In this document: one piece after another, positions 1 through 7,694 of the stretch
How positions within the stretch are numbered: position 1 is the first letter of the stretch
Layout of the letters: the number at the start of each line of letters is the position of its first letter
Assembly (NCBI GenBank): GCA_964571145.1
Contig: CAZNAP010000089.1
Location: 1-10,338, forward strand
Direction: 5' to 3'
DNA length: 10,338 bases
From: Suilimivivens sp964571145
Lineage (GTDB): Bacteria; Bacillota; Clostridia; Lachnospirales; Lachnospiraceae
Position numbers and translations under genes: made by a program
The notes under the pieces: generated by a model
Database searches by the model: none
What the model was told of the DNA's origin: nothing
What the model saw: the letters and a program-made list of their open reading frames with translations, nothing else

Positions 1-73
1 TTTTTCTTTGAATTTTCAGGGTTGCATTGCTGTTTACTTGTCAAGGTTCTAGTTGCTTATTAACTTCGCAACG
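1..73 (-). promoter_or_regulatory. probable rRNA operon leader (transcribed, runs off left edge)
   Basis: Read on the minus strand, the sequence after the promoter contains CCTTGACAAGTAAACAG and then CAACCCTGAAAATTC. This resembles the boxA-like CCTTGAAAACTAAACA segment found in leaders and spacers of Firmicute rRNA operons. A small stem (GTTGC with GCAAC, about 48-68) lies just after the expected start site. There is no ribosome binding site or reading frame. Seen: the strong promoter and the motif. Inferred: that 16S rRNA follows beyond the left edge. It could instead lead a tRNA cluster or another highly expressed transcript. Confidence 0.45.
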
Positions 74-79
74 AATCTT

Positions 80-108
80 ACTATACCATTCTGAATGAAT
101 AATGTCAA
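80..108 (-). promoter_or_regulatory. strong sigma-A promoter facing left
   Basis: The -35 box is TTGACA (103-108, perfect) and the -10 box is TATAGT (80-85, five of six), with a 17-bp spacer. Transcription would start near 72-74 and leave the window to the left. The bases upstream of the -35 box are A/T tracts, as expected for an UP element. It lies downstream of the terminator that closes the six-gene cluster, so it serves a separate unit. Confidence 0.78.
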
Positions 109-127
109 CAAATTTTTGAAAAATTTG
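109..127. repeat. AT-rich 19-bp palindrome next to the -35 box
   Basis: CAAATTTTT and AAAAATTTG flank a single central base, giving a perfect inverted repeat that directly abuts the TTGACA box at 103-108. It could act as an UP element for the alpha subunit of RNA polymerase, or as an operator. The A and T tracts alone could produce the symmetry, so the functional call is weak while the structure itself is certain. Confidence 0.5.
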
Positions 128-150
128 CAGAAAAAATGATACATTTTAAA

Positions 151-193
151 AACAGAGTAAAAAAGCCCAATTTTATGGCTTTTTTACTCTGTT
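151..193 (-). terminator. intrinsic terminator of the six-gene cluster
   Basis: A perfect 17-bp inverted repeat (151-167 with 177-193) encloses a 9-base loop. On the minus strand it lies 17 bases after the lipoprotein stop codon. The GGC core is followed by six T residues, and another T run follows the stem. The inner AAAAAAGCC...GGCTTTTTT part is symmetric, so it could also stop transcription coming from the left. This marks the end of the operon. Confidence 0.85.
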
Positions 194-210
194 AAAGATT
201 GTCATTTTTA

Positions 211-957
211 CTAATTTAATGAAATTGTTGCTGTATCATCTACATTTTTTACAATGAGATTTAAACTGGAAACGACTTCGCTTTTTGGTACCTCACTCAC
301 CAACACCAGTTCCGTACTTTCGCCTGCCGTAATAACGCCTTTGTAATATGCTAAATCATTTAACAGCATATTCGTTAACGCATTCTTGGATTCCCCGTTT
401 ACTTCTATTTTAAAACGAGCACCAATACTGCCAATATCTAAATCCACATCAGATGCTGAAATATTCTCCGCCACAAACTTTACAACTAATAAAGAATTGC
501 CTTCTGTGGCATTCATTGCAAAAACCAATTCGCCAGTTTCATTTGGATAGGTGTCTACTGTTTCATATCCCGTGTACGTAAATTGTACATCCTCTAAATT
601 CAGTATGCTTTCAATAGAAGTAAAAGTATTCTCTACAATAACTATATCATCTGCATCTACTTGTTTGTCATTAAAAGGATCTTCATCCAACGTGGCCGGA
701 TCCGGTGTTGGCTCCAGAACCGGTTCAGGTGTTGCTTCCAGCAATGCTTTTGCAGCCGCTTCTTCCATTTCTTGTACATCAGCCAAATCCATTAATTTGT
801 TTTCATAATTCTTATCATGCTTCAGAACTTCGCTGACTGCATATTCAATTACGAGTTCCTGTTGTTCTTCATTCATTACAGGAATCGCATTTCCACAACT
901 GGTAATTGTTCCTGTCAAAAGCAAAATTCCCAAACCAATTAATAATCTTTTTTTCAT
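211..957 (-). CDS. lipoprotein with C-terminal DUF4352-like domain
   Basis: Predicted membrane-anchored lipoprotein of 248 residues and unknown function. The N-terminus is a type II signal peptide: MKKR, a hydrophobic stretch, then lipobox ITSC with the lipidated Cys at 21. Residues 25-75 look helical and acidic. An acidic Pro-rich spacer (TPEP at 76, PTPDP at 83-87) resembles a wall-crossing tether. Residues about 120-248 form a beta-rich domain with a 'LLVVKFVAENIS' strand and an 'ITAGESTELVLVSEVP' segment, like the DUF4352/Ig-like domains of Firmicute lipoproteins; this is pattern recognition, not a search result. The ATG overlaps the stop of the preceding gene as ATGA and has AGGAGG seven bases upstream, so translation is probably coupled. 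It is the last gene before the terminator at 151-193. Ligand and partner are not visible; it may be the extracellular part of the DUF2339-like or sensor proteins encoded beside it. Confidence 0.82.
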   Translation of the reverse strand: MKKRLLIGLGILLLTGTITSCGNAIPVMNEEQQELVIEYAVSEVLKHDKNYENKLMDLADVQEMEEAAAKALLEATPEPVLEPTPDPATLDEDPFNDKQVDADDIVIVENTFTSIESILNLEDVQFTYTGYETVDTYPNETGELVFAMNATEGNSLLVVKFVAENISASDVDLDIGSIGARFKIEVNGESKNALTNMLLNDLAYYKGVITAGESTELVLVSEVPKSEVVSSLNLIVKNVDDTATISLN

Positions 958-3179
958 TTGGACACCTCCTGTTGAGGCTCATTAACAATCTGAGGTTCAT
1001 TAATAATCTCAATCTTTTTACGCTCTTCGCTTTTCTCAAGCTGGATATAAATAAATGAAATTGCTAGTGCAATAATACCTACAACTAAGAATACTACCAC
1101 GCGATACATGGTTTCCACTTCTCTAAAATCACAAATGACTAATTTAACACACACAAATATCGCCATTACCAACCCGCATATACGTTCCATCTTGTCTTTT
1201 TGCTTAAATCCTACTCCAACGCAGGCTAAGGCAATCGCCATAAGGAGAATACTTACAATTACGGGTGATTCATAATGAGAAGTTAGTGAAAAGTATGCCA
1301 GAAATCCTGCTAGCAATAAAAACTTTCTCTTCATTGCCAATCCGTATCTTTTCCTAAAGACAATGATAATCGTAATTGCACCAATAACCATCATTACTGT
1401 GCTCACAAGATAATTAAAACGGAAAAAGACGCCTAAATAATAAAATCCCATGATACACAGACTTACAATATTATAAGGAAGCTGATTTTTATTCTTTAAC
1501 CACGGTAAATGGTTGAATAACAAGAACACTAAAAATAAATATACAACATAAATTGGATACTGCCAATCATCCAGCCACGGGATTTGATCAAACCATTTAA
1601 TCAATAAGTAACTATTAATGATAATAAATACAGAAAATGTAATCAATAACTCATGAAATAAATACAATCTCTTGATTCGGATGATGGATAAGAACAATGC
1701 TCCGGCAAACACTAAGCAATACCAGCCATCTGAAAATATCATTCCAATACCTACTATGGCAGTAAACAAAGTCACAATGCAGTCTAATACTTGCAATTCT
1801 TTTTTGCCGGAAAGTAACTTAACAATCAAAAATGCCGCCAAAACGGATATGGTTGTTTCCAAATCATAATACGCAAAAATACCATATAGAATAGGCAACA
1901 AGGAAAGATAATAGACTTGTGCCCAACGCCTTCCATCTTCTTTATCCCATAAAAGAAAGGTTACCATAGCCACCACTAAAATCAATGCTTCTGCTATCAA
2001 ATGCACAAACACAGCCATTTCAGGATAAACAGCATAATCGCCTTCTGTACCTATAATAAATAATGCAAAAATACATAATCCATTTGTCACTGCACAAAGT
2101 GGGAATATCCCTCGTACACCTGCTTTGCATTGTTGATAGCTTAAGACATTTATAAAGACAAACGAAGAAATAGCATATAACACAATATATGCGTTTGGAA
2201 GTTCTTTGGCATACGCCAAGCTAATAAAGATTACAGAAAATACGATATGTAATGCTATATGTGTGATATTACTCGCAAGTTGATTGTTTTTATTTTGAAA
2301 GACTGCGCCAACCAAATTAACAACCAGTAATATAAACGTGATTATTAAGAAGTTGATTAATTCAGATTCAAAACCATTAACCGGAATCACACATACGATG
2401 TAACATCCAATCACACTAATCAAACGAATCAACGTGGAATCTTTCTTTTTTGCAATCAATATGGTAATGGTTGCGATTAACAAAGTGATAATCACGGCGA
2501 TAAGAGCACTAATTACTTTCAGCACCAAATAATTTGCTACATTGGCGGCATATAATCCACCTATGCCGAGCCCTGTCATTACATGTGAAAATTTTGGTGC
2601 TTTTTTTGCTATGAAAATTTCTGAGATGGCCACCAGCAAAATGGCGGCTGCATATAAGCAGATGCCCTGTCCAAGACCACTCATAAAATTAAATGCAAAT
2701 AAAATAAAAGCCACTAATACAAATACGGCGCCTATAATACTAAAGACCTGTGCTCCTATTTTAAACTCAAAAGATTTCTTTTCTTGCTTGGAAACCTGTA
2801 CAGATTGAGAAGTCTGTACTGATTGAGAACATTGTATTGGGCAAGGTGCTTGTACTGGCTGAGGCATTTGTACTGATTGAGGTGTCTGTAATTGTTGAGG
2901 TAACGGTTGCTGCGCCAGGGTTGCCATGCGCTGTCTATATTTGGCATAGCTGCGTTCAGTTTCCTGTTCCACTTGAGAAGGTGTTGCCTTCCCACTTTCT
3001 AAATCTTTTAACAGCTGTCCTAAATACTGATCATAATAAGGGTCTTTTGAAATTTCTTGAAGTTGCAACAGTCTTGCTCTGACTCCCGCTTTTTGTTCAA
3101 GTAGTTCCGCCTCCCTACGCAATTGTCTGGCTCTCTCTATTTCATCTACCTTTACACTTGTGTTGATTTCTTGACTCAT
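954..3179 (-). CDS. DUF2339-like polytopic membrane protein with coiled-coil N-terminus
   Basis: A 741-residue integral membrane protein. Residues 1-85 are charged and probably coiled coil (DEIERARQLRREAELLEQKAG). Residues about 90-130 are a Gln/Pro/Ser/Val linker of hexapeptide repeats (QSVQ, QPVQ). Residues about 137-720 are almost wholly hydrophobic, with roughly 18-20 transmembrane segments; the tail is charged. This layout, a soluble helical start, a low-complexity linker and then many TM helices opening with 'IGAQVFSIIGAVFVLVAF', matches the DUF2339 family of predicted membrane proteins, whose function is unknown. The start overlaps the kinase stop by 4 bp (ATGA). A GGAGG lies only one base before the ATG, an unusually short spacing that suggests translational coupling. 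No catalytic or transport motif is evident. Its place between a sensor kinase and a lipoprotein suggests a role in the same envelope-sensing unit. Confidence 0.8.
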   Translation of the reverse strand: MSQEINTSVKVDEIERARQLRREAELLEQKAGVRARLLQLQEISKDPYYDQYLGQLLKDLESGKATPSQVEQETERSYAKYRQRMATLAQQPLPQQLQTPQSVQMPQPVQAPCPIQCSQSVQTSQSVQVSKQEKKSFEFKIGAQVFSIIGAVFVLVAFILFAFNFMSGLGQGICLYAAAILLVAISEIFIAKKAPKFSHVMTGLGIGGLYAANVANYLVLKVISALIAVIITLLIATITILIAKKKDSTLIRLISVIGCYIVCVIPVNGFESELINFLIITFILLVVNLVGAVFQNKNNQLASNITHIALHIVFSVIFISLAYAKELPNAYIVLYAISSFVFINVLSYQQCKAGVRGIFPLCAVTNGLCIFALFIIGTEGDYAVYPEMAVFVHLIAEALILVVAMVTFLLWDKEDGRRWAQVYYLSLLPILYGIFAYYDLETTISVLAAFLIVKLLSGKKELQVLDCIVTLFTAIVGIGMIFSDGWYCLVFAGALFLSIIRIKRLYLFHELLITFSVFIIINSYLLIKWFDQIPWLDDWQYPIYVVYLFLVFLLFNHLPWLKNKNQLPYNIVSLCIMGFYYLGVFFRFNYLVSTVMMVIGAITIIIVFRKRYGLAMKRKFLLLAGFLAYFSLTSHYESPVIVSILLMAIALACVGVGFKQKDKMERICGLVMAIFVCVKLVICDFREVETMYRVVVFLVVGIIALAISFIYIQLEKSEERKKIEIINEPQIVNEPQQEVSK
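2796..2904. repeat. 18-bp degenerate tandem repeat inside the DUF2339-like gene
   Basis: The TGTA core recurs exactly every 18 bases at 2797, 2815, 2833, 2851, 2869 and 2887 (plus-strand reading), usually followed by a form of CTGATTGAGG. Six imperfect copies encode hexapeptides such as QTPQSV, QMPQPV, QCSQSV and QTSQSV in the linker between the coiled-coil start and the membrane domain. The 18-base unit keeps the frame, so copy-number changes would only alter linker length. Confidence 0.8.
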
Positions 3180-4684
3180 TCCTCCGGTATCCTTTCTGCG
3201 AGATCCAGTTCAAACCAAAATGCCACACCATTGTCATAATTTGTGACCCCATAATTTTGATTCATTGATTCCATAATTGCCTTAACGATAGACAAACCTA
3301 TTCCGCTTCCGCCATATTCTCTGGTTCTAGCTTTGTCTACTTTGTAAAACTTTTCCCAAATATGGGAAATATTTTCTTCAGGTATGGGAACCCCTGTATT
3401 AAATACGGAAATACATACTTTATTATCCGCTATAGCTAATTTTACATCAATTACACGATCTCCTGCAACATGATTCATGGCATTAGTAAAATAATTGCCA
3501 AATACTTCTTCTACCATAAACTCATCTGCCCACACGTTGATGGGACTATATCCATCCATTTGTACCGATATTTCTTTTTGGCGACACAAAATATCTGTAG
3601 TGGAAAGATAATTTTGCACTAATGCAACGATATCAAAGCGTTCCAGTGAAACTGTATCATTTCCGAATTCCAATTGATTCAAAGTAATCAATTTCTTAAC
3701 CATATTATTCATTTTAGCTGATTCATCCATTATGACTTCGCAATAGAAGTCTTTACTTTCCGAATCATCATTTATGCCTTCTTTTAAGCCTTCTGCATAC
3801 CCTTGAATCAATGCTATAGGAGTCTTTAATTCATGTGATACATTGGACAAAAACTCTTTTCTCATCTCATCAATTTTGGTCTTCTTCTCAATGTCGCGTT
3901 GTAGCTCATTATTGGCATTCTTCAATTCTGAAATTGTCTTTTCCAAAGTCAAAGATAATTCGTTAATATTATGACCTAATAAGGCAAGCTCCGTTTTACT
4001 TTTACCACAATATTTGGCATCAAAATCCAAATGTATCATTCGCTCTGATATCTTGGTCAATTCCATAATCGGCTGCGTTATTTTTTTTGCCACGAACATA
4101 ATCACTAAAGCACTCAATACAGCCGACACCATGCCTACGTATGCCAGGAAACGGTTAGCTAGTTTAACGCTTTCACGAATACCTTCCAGGGGAGTTCGAA
4201 ACAGAAATAAATTTCCATTTTCTAACACACCCCACATATCCACATATTCCTGTTGCGTTCTCTCATCCAAGAACAGATGCATTTCATATTGTTCTTCCTC
4301 CATAAGGATTGTTTCTTCCGGAATGGTATTCTCTTCAAATAAATAAGTCAAAAGTTGTTTGCTTAATATCTCATAATCGCTAATGGAAGTTTTAATTGTC
4401 CTGGTTGCTGTGTCCAGAATAATAATATTGATGTTGTTCTTTCCGCATATCTTTTCAAATTCAATATCAAAGCTCTCAGTTCCAATCATTCCTTCATTAA
4501 ACGCATTGTTAATGATTTCATAGGCATTCAGCATTTCCTTTTGCTTGTTTTGTATATAATAGTTTTCTAAAAAGGTATTGTTAATGAACCAGCACAATAA
4601 AATCGTTCCGGCCATCAGCAGGCAAAAAATCAATGCAAATTGTCTTCGAATGGAATGTTTAAAACTTAAACTTGGATATTTCAT
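3176..4684 (-). CDS. HAMP-domain sensor histidine kinase
   Basis: A 502-residue membrane histidine kinase, the likely partner of the response regulator at 6384-7073. TM1 is about 16-34, followed by an extracytoplasmic sensor region (35-177) of no family I can name. TM2 is about 178-199 and HAMP about 200-252. A coiled coil (250-275) leads to HisKA with NVSHELKTP, phospho-accepting His at 284. The HATPase domain has the N box (N397, N401), a G1 variant FNTGVPIP with Asn 429 in the usual Asp place, the F box EKFYKVD (444-450) and the G2 loop GGSGIGLSI (458-466). An Asn-containing G1 box occurs in other Firmicute kinases, so I expect activity. The start overlaps the chemoreceptor gene by 26 bp and has only a weak AAAAG upstream. 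No later start is possible because TM1 begins immediately, so coupled translation is likely. It has no receiver or PAS domain. Confidence 0.93.
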   Translation of the reverse strand: MKYPSLSFKHSIRRQFALIFCLLMAGTILLCWFINNTFLENYYIQNKQKEMLNAYEIINNAFNEGMIGTESFDIEFEKICGKNNINIIILDTATRTIKTSISDYEILSKQLLTYLFEENTIPEETILMEEEQYEMHLFLDERTQQEYVDMWGVLENGNLFLFRTPLEGIRESVKLANRFLAYVGMVSAVLSALVIMFVAKKITQPIMELTKISERMIHLDFDAKYCGKSKTELALLGHNINELSLTLEKTISELKNANNELQRDIEKKTKIDEMRKEFLSNVSHELKTPIALIQGYAEGLKEGINDDSESKDFYCEVIMDESAKMNNMVKKLITLNQLEFGNDTVSLERFDIVALVQNYLSTTDILCRQKEISVQMDGYSPINVWADEFMVEEVFGNYFTNAMNHVAGDRVIDVKLAIADNKVCISVFNTGVPIPEENISHIWEKFYKVDKARTREYGGSGIGLSIVKAIMESMNQNYGVTNYDNGVAFWFELDLAERIPEE

Positions 4685-6371
4685 CTTTTAACTCATCAGC
4701 TTTCACTTTGTTTTCTTCGGTCAAAGCATTAATATTATGCATCCCCTGCACAATATCTTCTGATAATGAATTGACCTCCACAGCTTGGACAGTCGTATCA
4801 CTGACAGCTCTGCCAATTTCATGAATATTTTCTTTCACTTGTGCAATTGTCTCATTAATAATTCCTGTCTCCTCTCCAAGCGACTTCATCTGATCATTAA
4901 TCGTTAATGCACTATTTCCATATTGCTCACCAATTTTAACCATCTTATCATAATCCTTCATGACATCCTGATTCATAAAGTGATTAATCTGCGTTGTTTC
5001 ATCCAGTAAGCTTTTAACAGCTTCCATAACTTCCGTACTTGCCAGATTCATTTCTTTTACTGTGTTCTCGATTTCTTCACTCAGTTTACCTACATTTCCC
5101 GCTACTACTGCAAAACTTTTCCCGTGTTCACCAGCTCTTCCCGCTTCTATCTTCGCATTCAAGCTCAAAATATTAGTTTGCTGCGCAATTTTTTCAATTT
5201 TAGCAGCCATGCTTTGAATGAATTCTATCTTCTTGGCATTTTCACTTGCTTCCTCAATTTTTGCCTGAATCACATCGATTTTTTCGGTTGCATAATTTTT
5301 GCTCTTTTTAGCTTCCTCTATAATTGTTTCTGCTTCAGACGCAACTCCGTCAGTAGATTTCATAACATCTATGGTACGCGTGGTAAGTCCGTCTACCTGT
5401 TCCACTGCACGATCCAATTCTTCGATTATGGATATGCTGCTGGCCGTACATTCTTCCATATTTGCACTAAGTGTACTGATACTTTCATTGATACCATTTA
5501 ACTTATCGGCATTCACTTCAACTACATCATTCAGTTTATTTCCAAGTACCAGCGAATCTTCTGCGGTATTATTGACGCCACATACCAGCTCTCTAATATT
5601 GATGATAAACCGATTGACACTACTTGCTATTACTTCCAGCTCGTCGCCGCTTTTCATCTCTACAAACTGTGTCAAGTCACCATCCCCACTAGCCAAATCG
5701 CTAATCTTTTGATTCAGCTTTTTAAGATTTTTGCCAATCCGACTGCTAATAATATAAGACAACAGAATGCCAATTACAGTAAAGATTCCTCCAATCAGAA
5801 TCAGCATCAATTTCTCGCTCATTAATTGAGCATCAATCCAATCAGCACTAATATCAATACCTACAATACCTACTACCTGATGATTACTATCAAAAATTGG
5901 ACTGTATGCACTGAAAAAGCTCCCCCATTCATCAGTAGTAATTTCTTCATCAACGGATATCTGACCTGAAAATGCCTTTTCAATACTATCCATGGTTTCA
6001 TATTCTTCAAAGATACCTGCCGGTTCTTCTGTATCCGTATCTACTACAAAAACAACCGTACCGTTTTCCATCTTTTTCATGGAATATACATATTCAACAT
6101 TACCGTTATCTCTGAAAACAGACAAACTATCATATACCGTTCTATATTCTTCCGATTCTTCCATGCCTTCTGCAATTACATTAAATGAATCTCCATTAAT
6201 TTCTCCCGCTGCACAAGCCGCCAATGCCATGCCGTTTTCCTTGGTTCTCGAAATCAAATTATTTGATTCACGAACATAAGTTAATGTTCCAACTCCAATC
6301 ACACATAAAACACTCAAAAATGATATTAAAATAGTCAATTTACTTGTAATACTTAGTCTTCTCACCCTCAT
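4659..6371 (-). CDS. methyl-accepting chemotaxis-type receptor (Cache-HAMP-MCP)
   Basis: A 570-residue receptor. TM1 is about 11-33. The extracytoplasmic domain (34-185) looks like a single Cache domain, including 'YVYSMKK', 'FVVDTDTEEP' and the closing 'AYSPIFDSNHQVVGIVGIDI'. TM2 is about 187-209 and HAMP about 210-262. The cytoplasmic helical hairpin fills the rest, with its tip near 398-416 (QTNILSLNAKIEAGRAGEHG). The Glu and Arg of the tip (E409, R412) that usually contact CheA/CheW and trimer partners are kept, but the motif normally read as EVRKLAE is NVGKLSE (426-432), losing the conserved Glu and Arg. No C-terminal NWETF-like CheR tether is present. AAGGAG lies eight bases before the ATG, and the gene begins 12 bp after the response regulator. 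No che genes occur nearby, so it may be an orphan receptor using distant CheA/CheW, or it may signal to the neighbouring kinase. Confidence 0.93.
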   Translation of the reverse strand: MRVRRLSITSKLTILISFLSVLCVIGVGTLTYVRESNNLISRTKENGMALAACAAGEINGDSFNVIAEGMEESEEYRTVYDSLSVFRDNGNVEYVYSMKKMENGTVVFVVDTDTEEPAGIFEEYETMDSIEKAFSGQISVDEEITTDEWGSFFSAYSPIFDSNHQVVGIVGIDISADWIDAQLMSEKLMLILIGGIFTVIGILLSYIISSRIGKNLKKLNQKISDLASGDGDLTQFVEMKSGDELEVIASSVNRFIINIRELVCGVNNTAEDSLVLGNKLNDVVEVNADKLNGINESISTLSANMEECTASSISIIEELDRAVEQVDGLTTRTIDVMKSTDGVASEAETIIEEAKKSKNYATEKIDVIQAKIEEASENAKKIEFIQSMAAKIEKIAQQTNILSLNAKIEAGRAGEHGKSFAVVAGNVGKLSEEIENTVKEMNLASTEVMEAVKSLLDETTQINHFMNQDVMKDYDKMVKIGEQYGNSALTINDQMKSLGEETGIINETIAQVKENIHEIGRAVSDTTVQAVEVNSLSEDIVQGMHNINALTEENKVKADELKDEISKFKF

Positions 6372-6383
6372 TGTGTATTCTCC

Positions 6384-7073
6384 TTATGTCTCCTGTTCAT
6401 CTACTGTAAATTTGTAGCCTAATCCCCATATTGTCTTGATATAATCGCCTTTAGATCCAATTTTGCTACGGAGCTTCTTCACATGTGTATCAATGGTTCT
6501 TGCATCTCCGTAATAATCATAATCCCAAACACTATTTAATATTTTTTCCCGTGACAATGCAATTCCCTCATTTTCAAGAAAATAAGTTAACATTTCAAAT
6601 TCTTTAAAACTTAATTCCACACTTTTTCCATCAATGCTAACCATATGTGCGGCTTTATCAATGCTAATTCCGCCTGCTTCCAACACATTATTCTCACCAA
6701 GCTTATTCGTCCTACGTAAAATTGCTTCGACTCTGGCAACCAATATTTTTGGACTAAACGGCTTTGAAATATATTCGTCTACACCAAGCTGAAAACCAAG
6801 AAGTTCATCCCGTTCATCTGATTTAGCAGTCAGCATAATAATAGGCACCTGAGAATATTGTCTGATTTCACGGCAAACACTCCAGCCATCCATTTTGGGC
6901 ATCATAACATCCAAAATAATCAGTGAAATATCCTTTTGCTCAAAAAAAGTTTCTATGGCCTGACTACCGTCCTCTGCTTCCAATACAATAAAGTTGCTTT
7001 TTTGTAAAAAGTCCTTAACCAGTTTTCTCATTCTGGATTCATCATCCACTACAAGAATTTTCAGTCTGTCCAT
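6384..7073 (-). CDS. OmpR/PhoB-family response regulator
   Basis: DNA-binding response regulator of 229 residues from the ATG at 7073. The receiver domain (4-118) has the acidic pair D10/D11, phospho-acceptor D55 in ILDVMMPKMDG, T82 and K104 in SKPFSP. A winged-helix effector domain (about 130-226) ends with RTIDTHVKKLRSKI and the IKTIWGLGYKF hairpin typical of the family. I prefer this start over the GTG 36 bases earlier (7109) because AAAGGA precedes it at an acceptable 11-base distance and the receiver strand begins directly after, while the GTG has no binding site. The gene follows the unknown membrane protein by 55 bp and leads into the chemoreceptor after 12 bp. It is presumably phosphorylated by the kinase encoded two genes later. 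Targets are unknown; autoregulation of this cluster is a reasonable guess. Confidence 0.95.
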   Translation of the reverse strand: MDRLKILVVDDESRMRKLVKDFLQKSNFIVLEAEDGSQAIETFFEQKDISLIILDVMMPKMDGWSVCREIRQYSQVPIIMLTAKSDERDELLGFQLGVDEYISKPFSPKILVARVEAILRRTNKLGENNVLEAGGISIDKAAHMVSIDGKSVELSFKEFEMLTYFLENEGIALSREKILNSVWDYDYYGDARTIDTHVKKLRSKIGSKGDYIKTIWGLGYKFTVDEQET

Positions 7074-7128
7074 ATAGTAACCATTCCTTTCCAAACTAAC
7101 TATATTCACAGTATAGGACTAAAATATG

Positions 7129-7692
7129 TTAATTTTGTGAAATCTCGGCTTCTTTTTCGCGCATTACCGCTTCACGTTCACTTAAATCCTGTTCCCATGT
7201 TGCATATTGGTCTTCTATTGTTCTCTTATAATTTAGTATATTAGGATTGTTGCCGTTCATTGCAATTGCAAACATAGCAATGACCAATACTCCTAAAATT
7301 ATATTCACTATAATCGATATTCTGATTTTAGAACGCAAAATCATATTGTTCTTTTGTGAAGGACGAATTCTTTGCTTTACTGTCGCATTATCCTTTTCTT
7401 CCTGTAACTGCACAAAAGAAATATACATAGGAACCGGTCTTACCAAATCCTCTGATATGCCTGCTTGAAGAAGTTCCTGTTGTAATTGGCGCAAATATTC
7501 CCAACCAATGGGAGTGGAAAAGACTTTTTCATCCAACATTTTATCATAAACTGTCAGAATATTTTCAGCATTTCTTCCGGCCAGCTTTTCCGAAAAGAAA
7601 GCCACCTTTTTTTGCTCCATTCTTGCCAGTTCAGCATCTGTCTGCGAATTGAATCGATACCCGTCTACAAAAATAGATTTCTGTTCTGCCAT
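7129..7692 (-). CDS. single-pass membrane protein of unknown function
   Basis: A 187-residue protein I do not recognise. A soluble, charged N-terminal region (1-120) contains 'IFVDGYRFNSQTDAELARME' followed by predicted helices. One transmembrane helix (about 123-145, IRISIIVNIILGVLVIAMF) follows a Lys/Arg-rich stretch, so the N-terminal part should be cytoplasmic. A highly charged coiled-coil tail (about 155-187, SEREAVMREKEAEI) lies on the other side. The start is set by AGGAGG at 7699-7704, six bases before the ATG. A longer frame from 7734 begins inside a hairpin without a binding site and is rejected. It is the first full gene of the cluster and lies 55 bp before the response regulator. 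The topology would suit an accessory membrane partner of the sensor proteins, but nothing in the sequence proves that. Confidence 0.8.
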   Translation of the reverse strand: MAEQKSIFVDGYRFNSQTDAELARMEQKKVAFFSEKLAGRNAENILTVYDKMLDEKVFSTPIGWEYLRQLQQELLQAGISEDLVRPVPMYISFVQLQEEKDNATVKQRIRPSQKNNMILRSKIRISIIVNIILGVLVIAMFAIAMNGNNPNILNYKRTIEDQYATWEQDLSEREAVMREKEAEISQN

Positions 7693-7694
7693 AT

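Noticed and set aside
5124..5712. Long plus-strand reading frames opposite the chemoreceptor gene
   Set aside because: They mirror the coding frame of a well-supported gene, have no binding sites and show no recognisable domain; the same holds for the other plus-strand frames.
7074..7109. A 12-residue longer start (GTG at 7109) for the response regulator
   Set aside because: No ribosome binding site precedes it, the extra residues do not fit the receiver fold, and the ATG at 7073 has AAAGGA upstream.
7110..7115. TATACT as a -10 box for a separate response regulator promoter
   Set aside because: No acceptable -35 hexamer lies 16-18 bp upstream (the sequence there is ACAAAA-like); the gene is more simply part of the operon.
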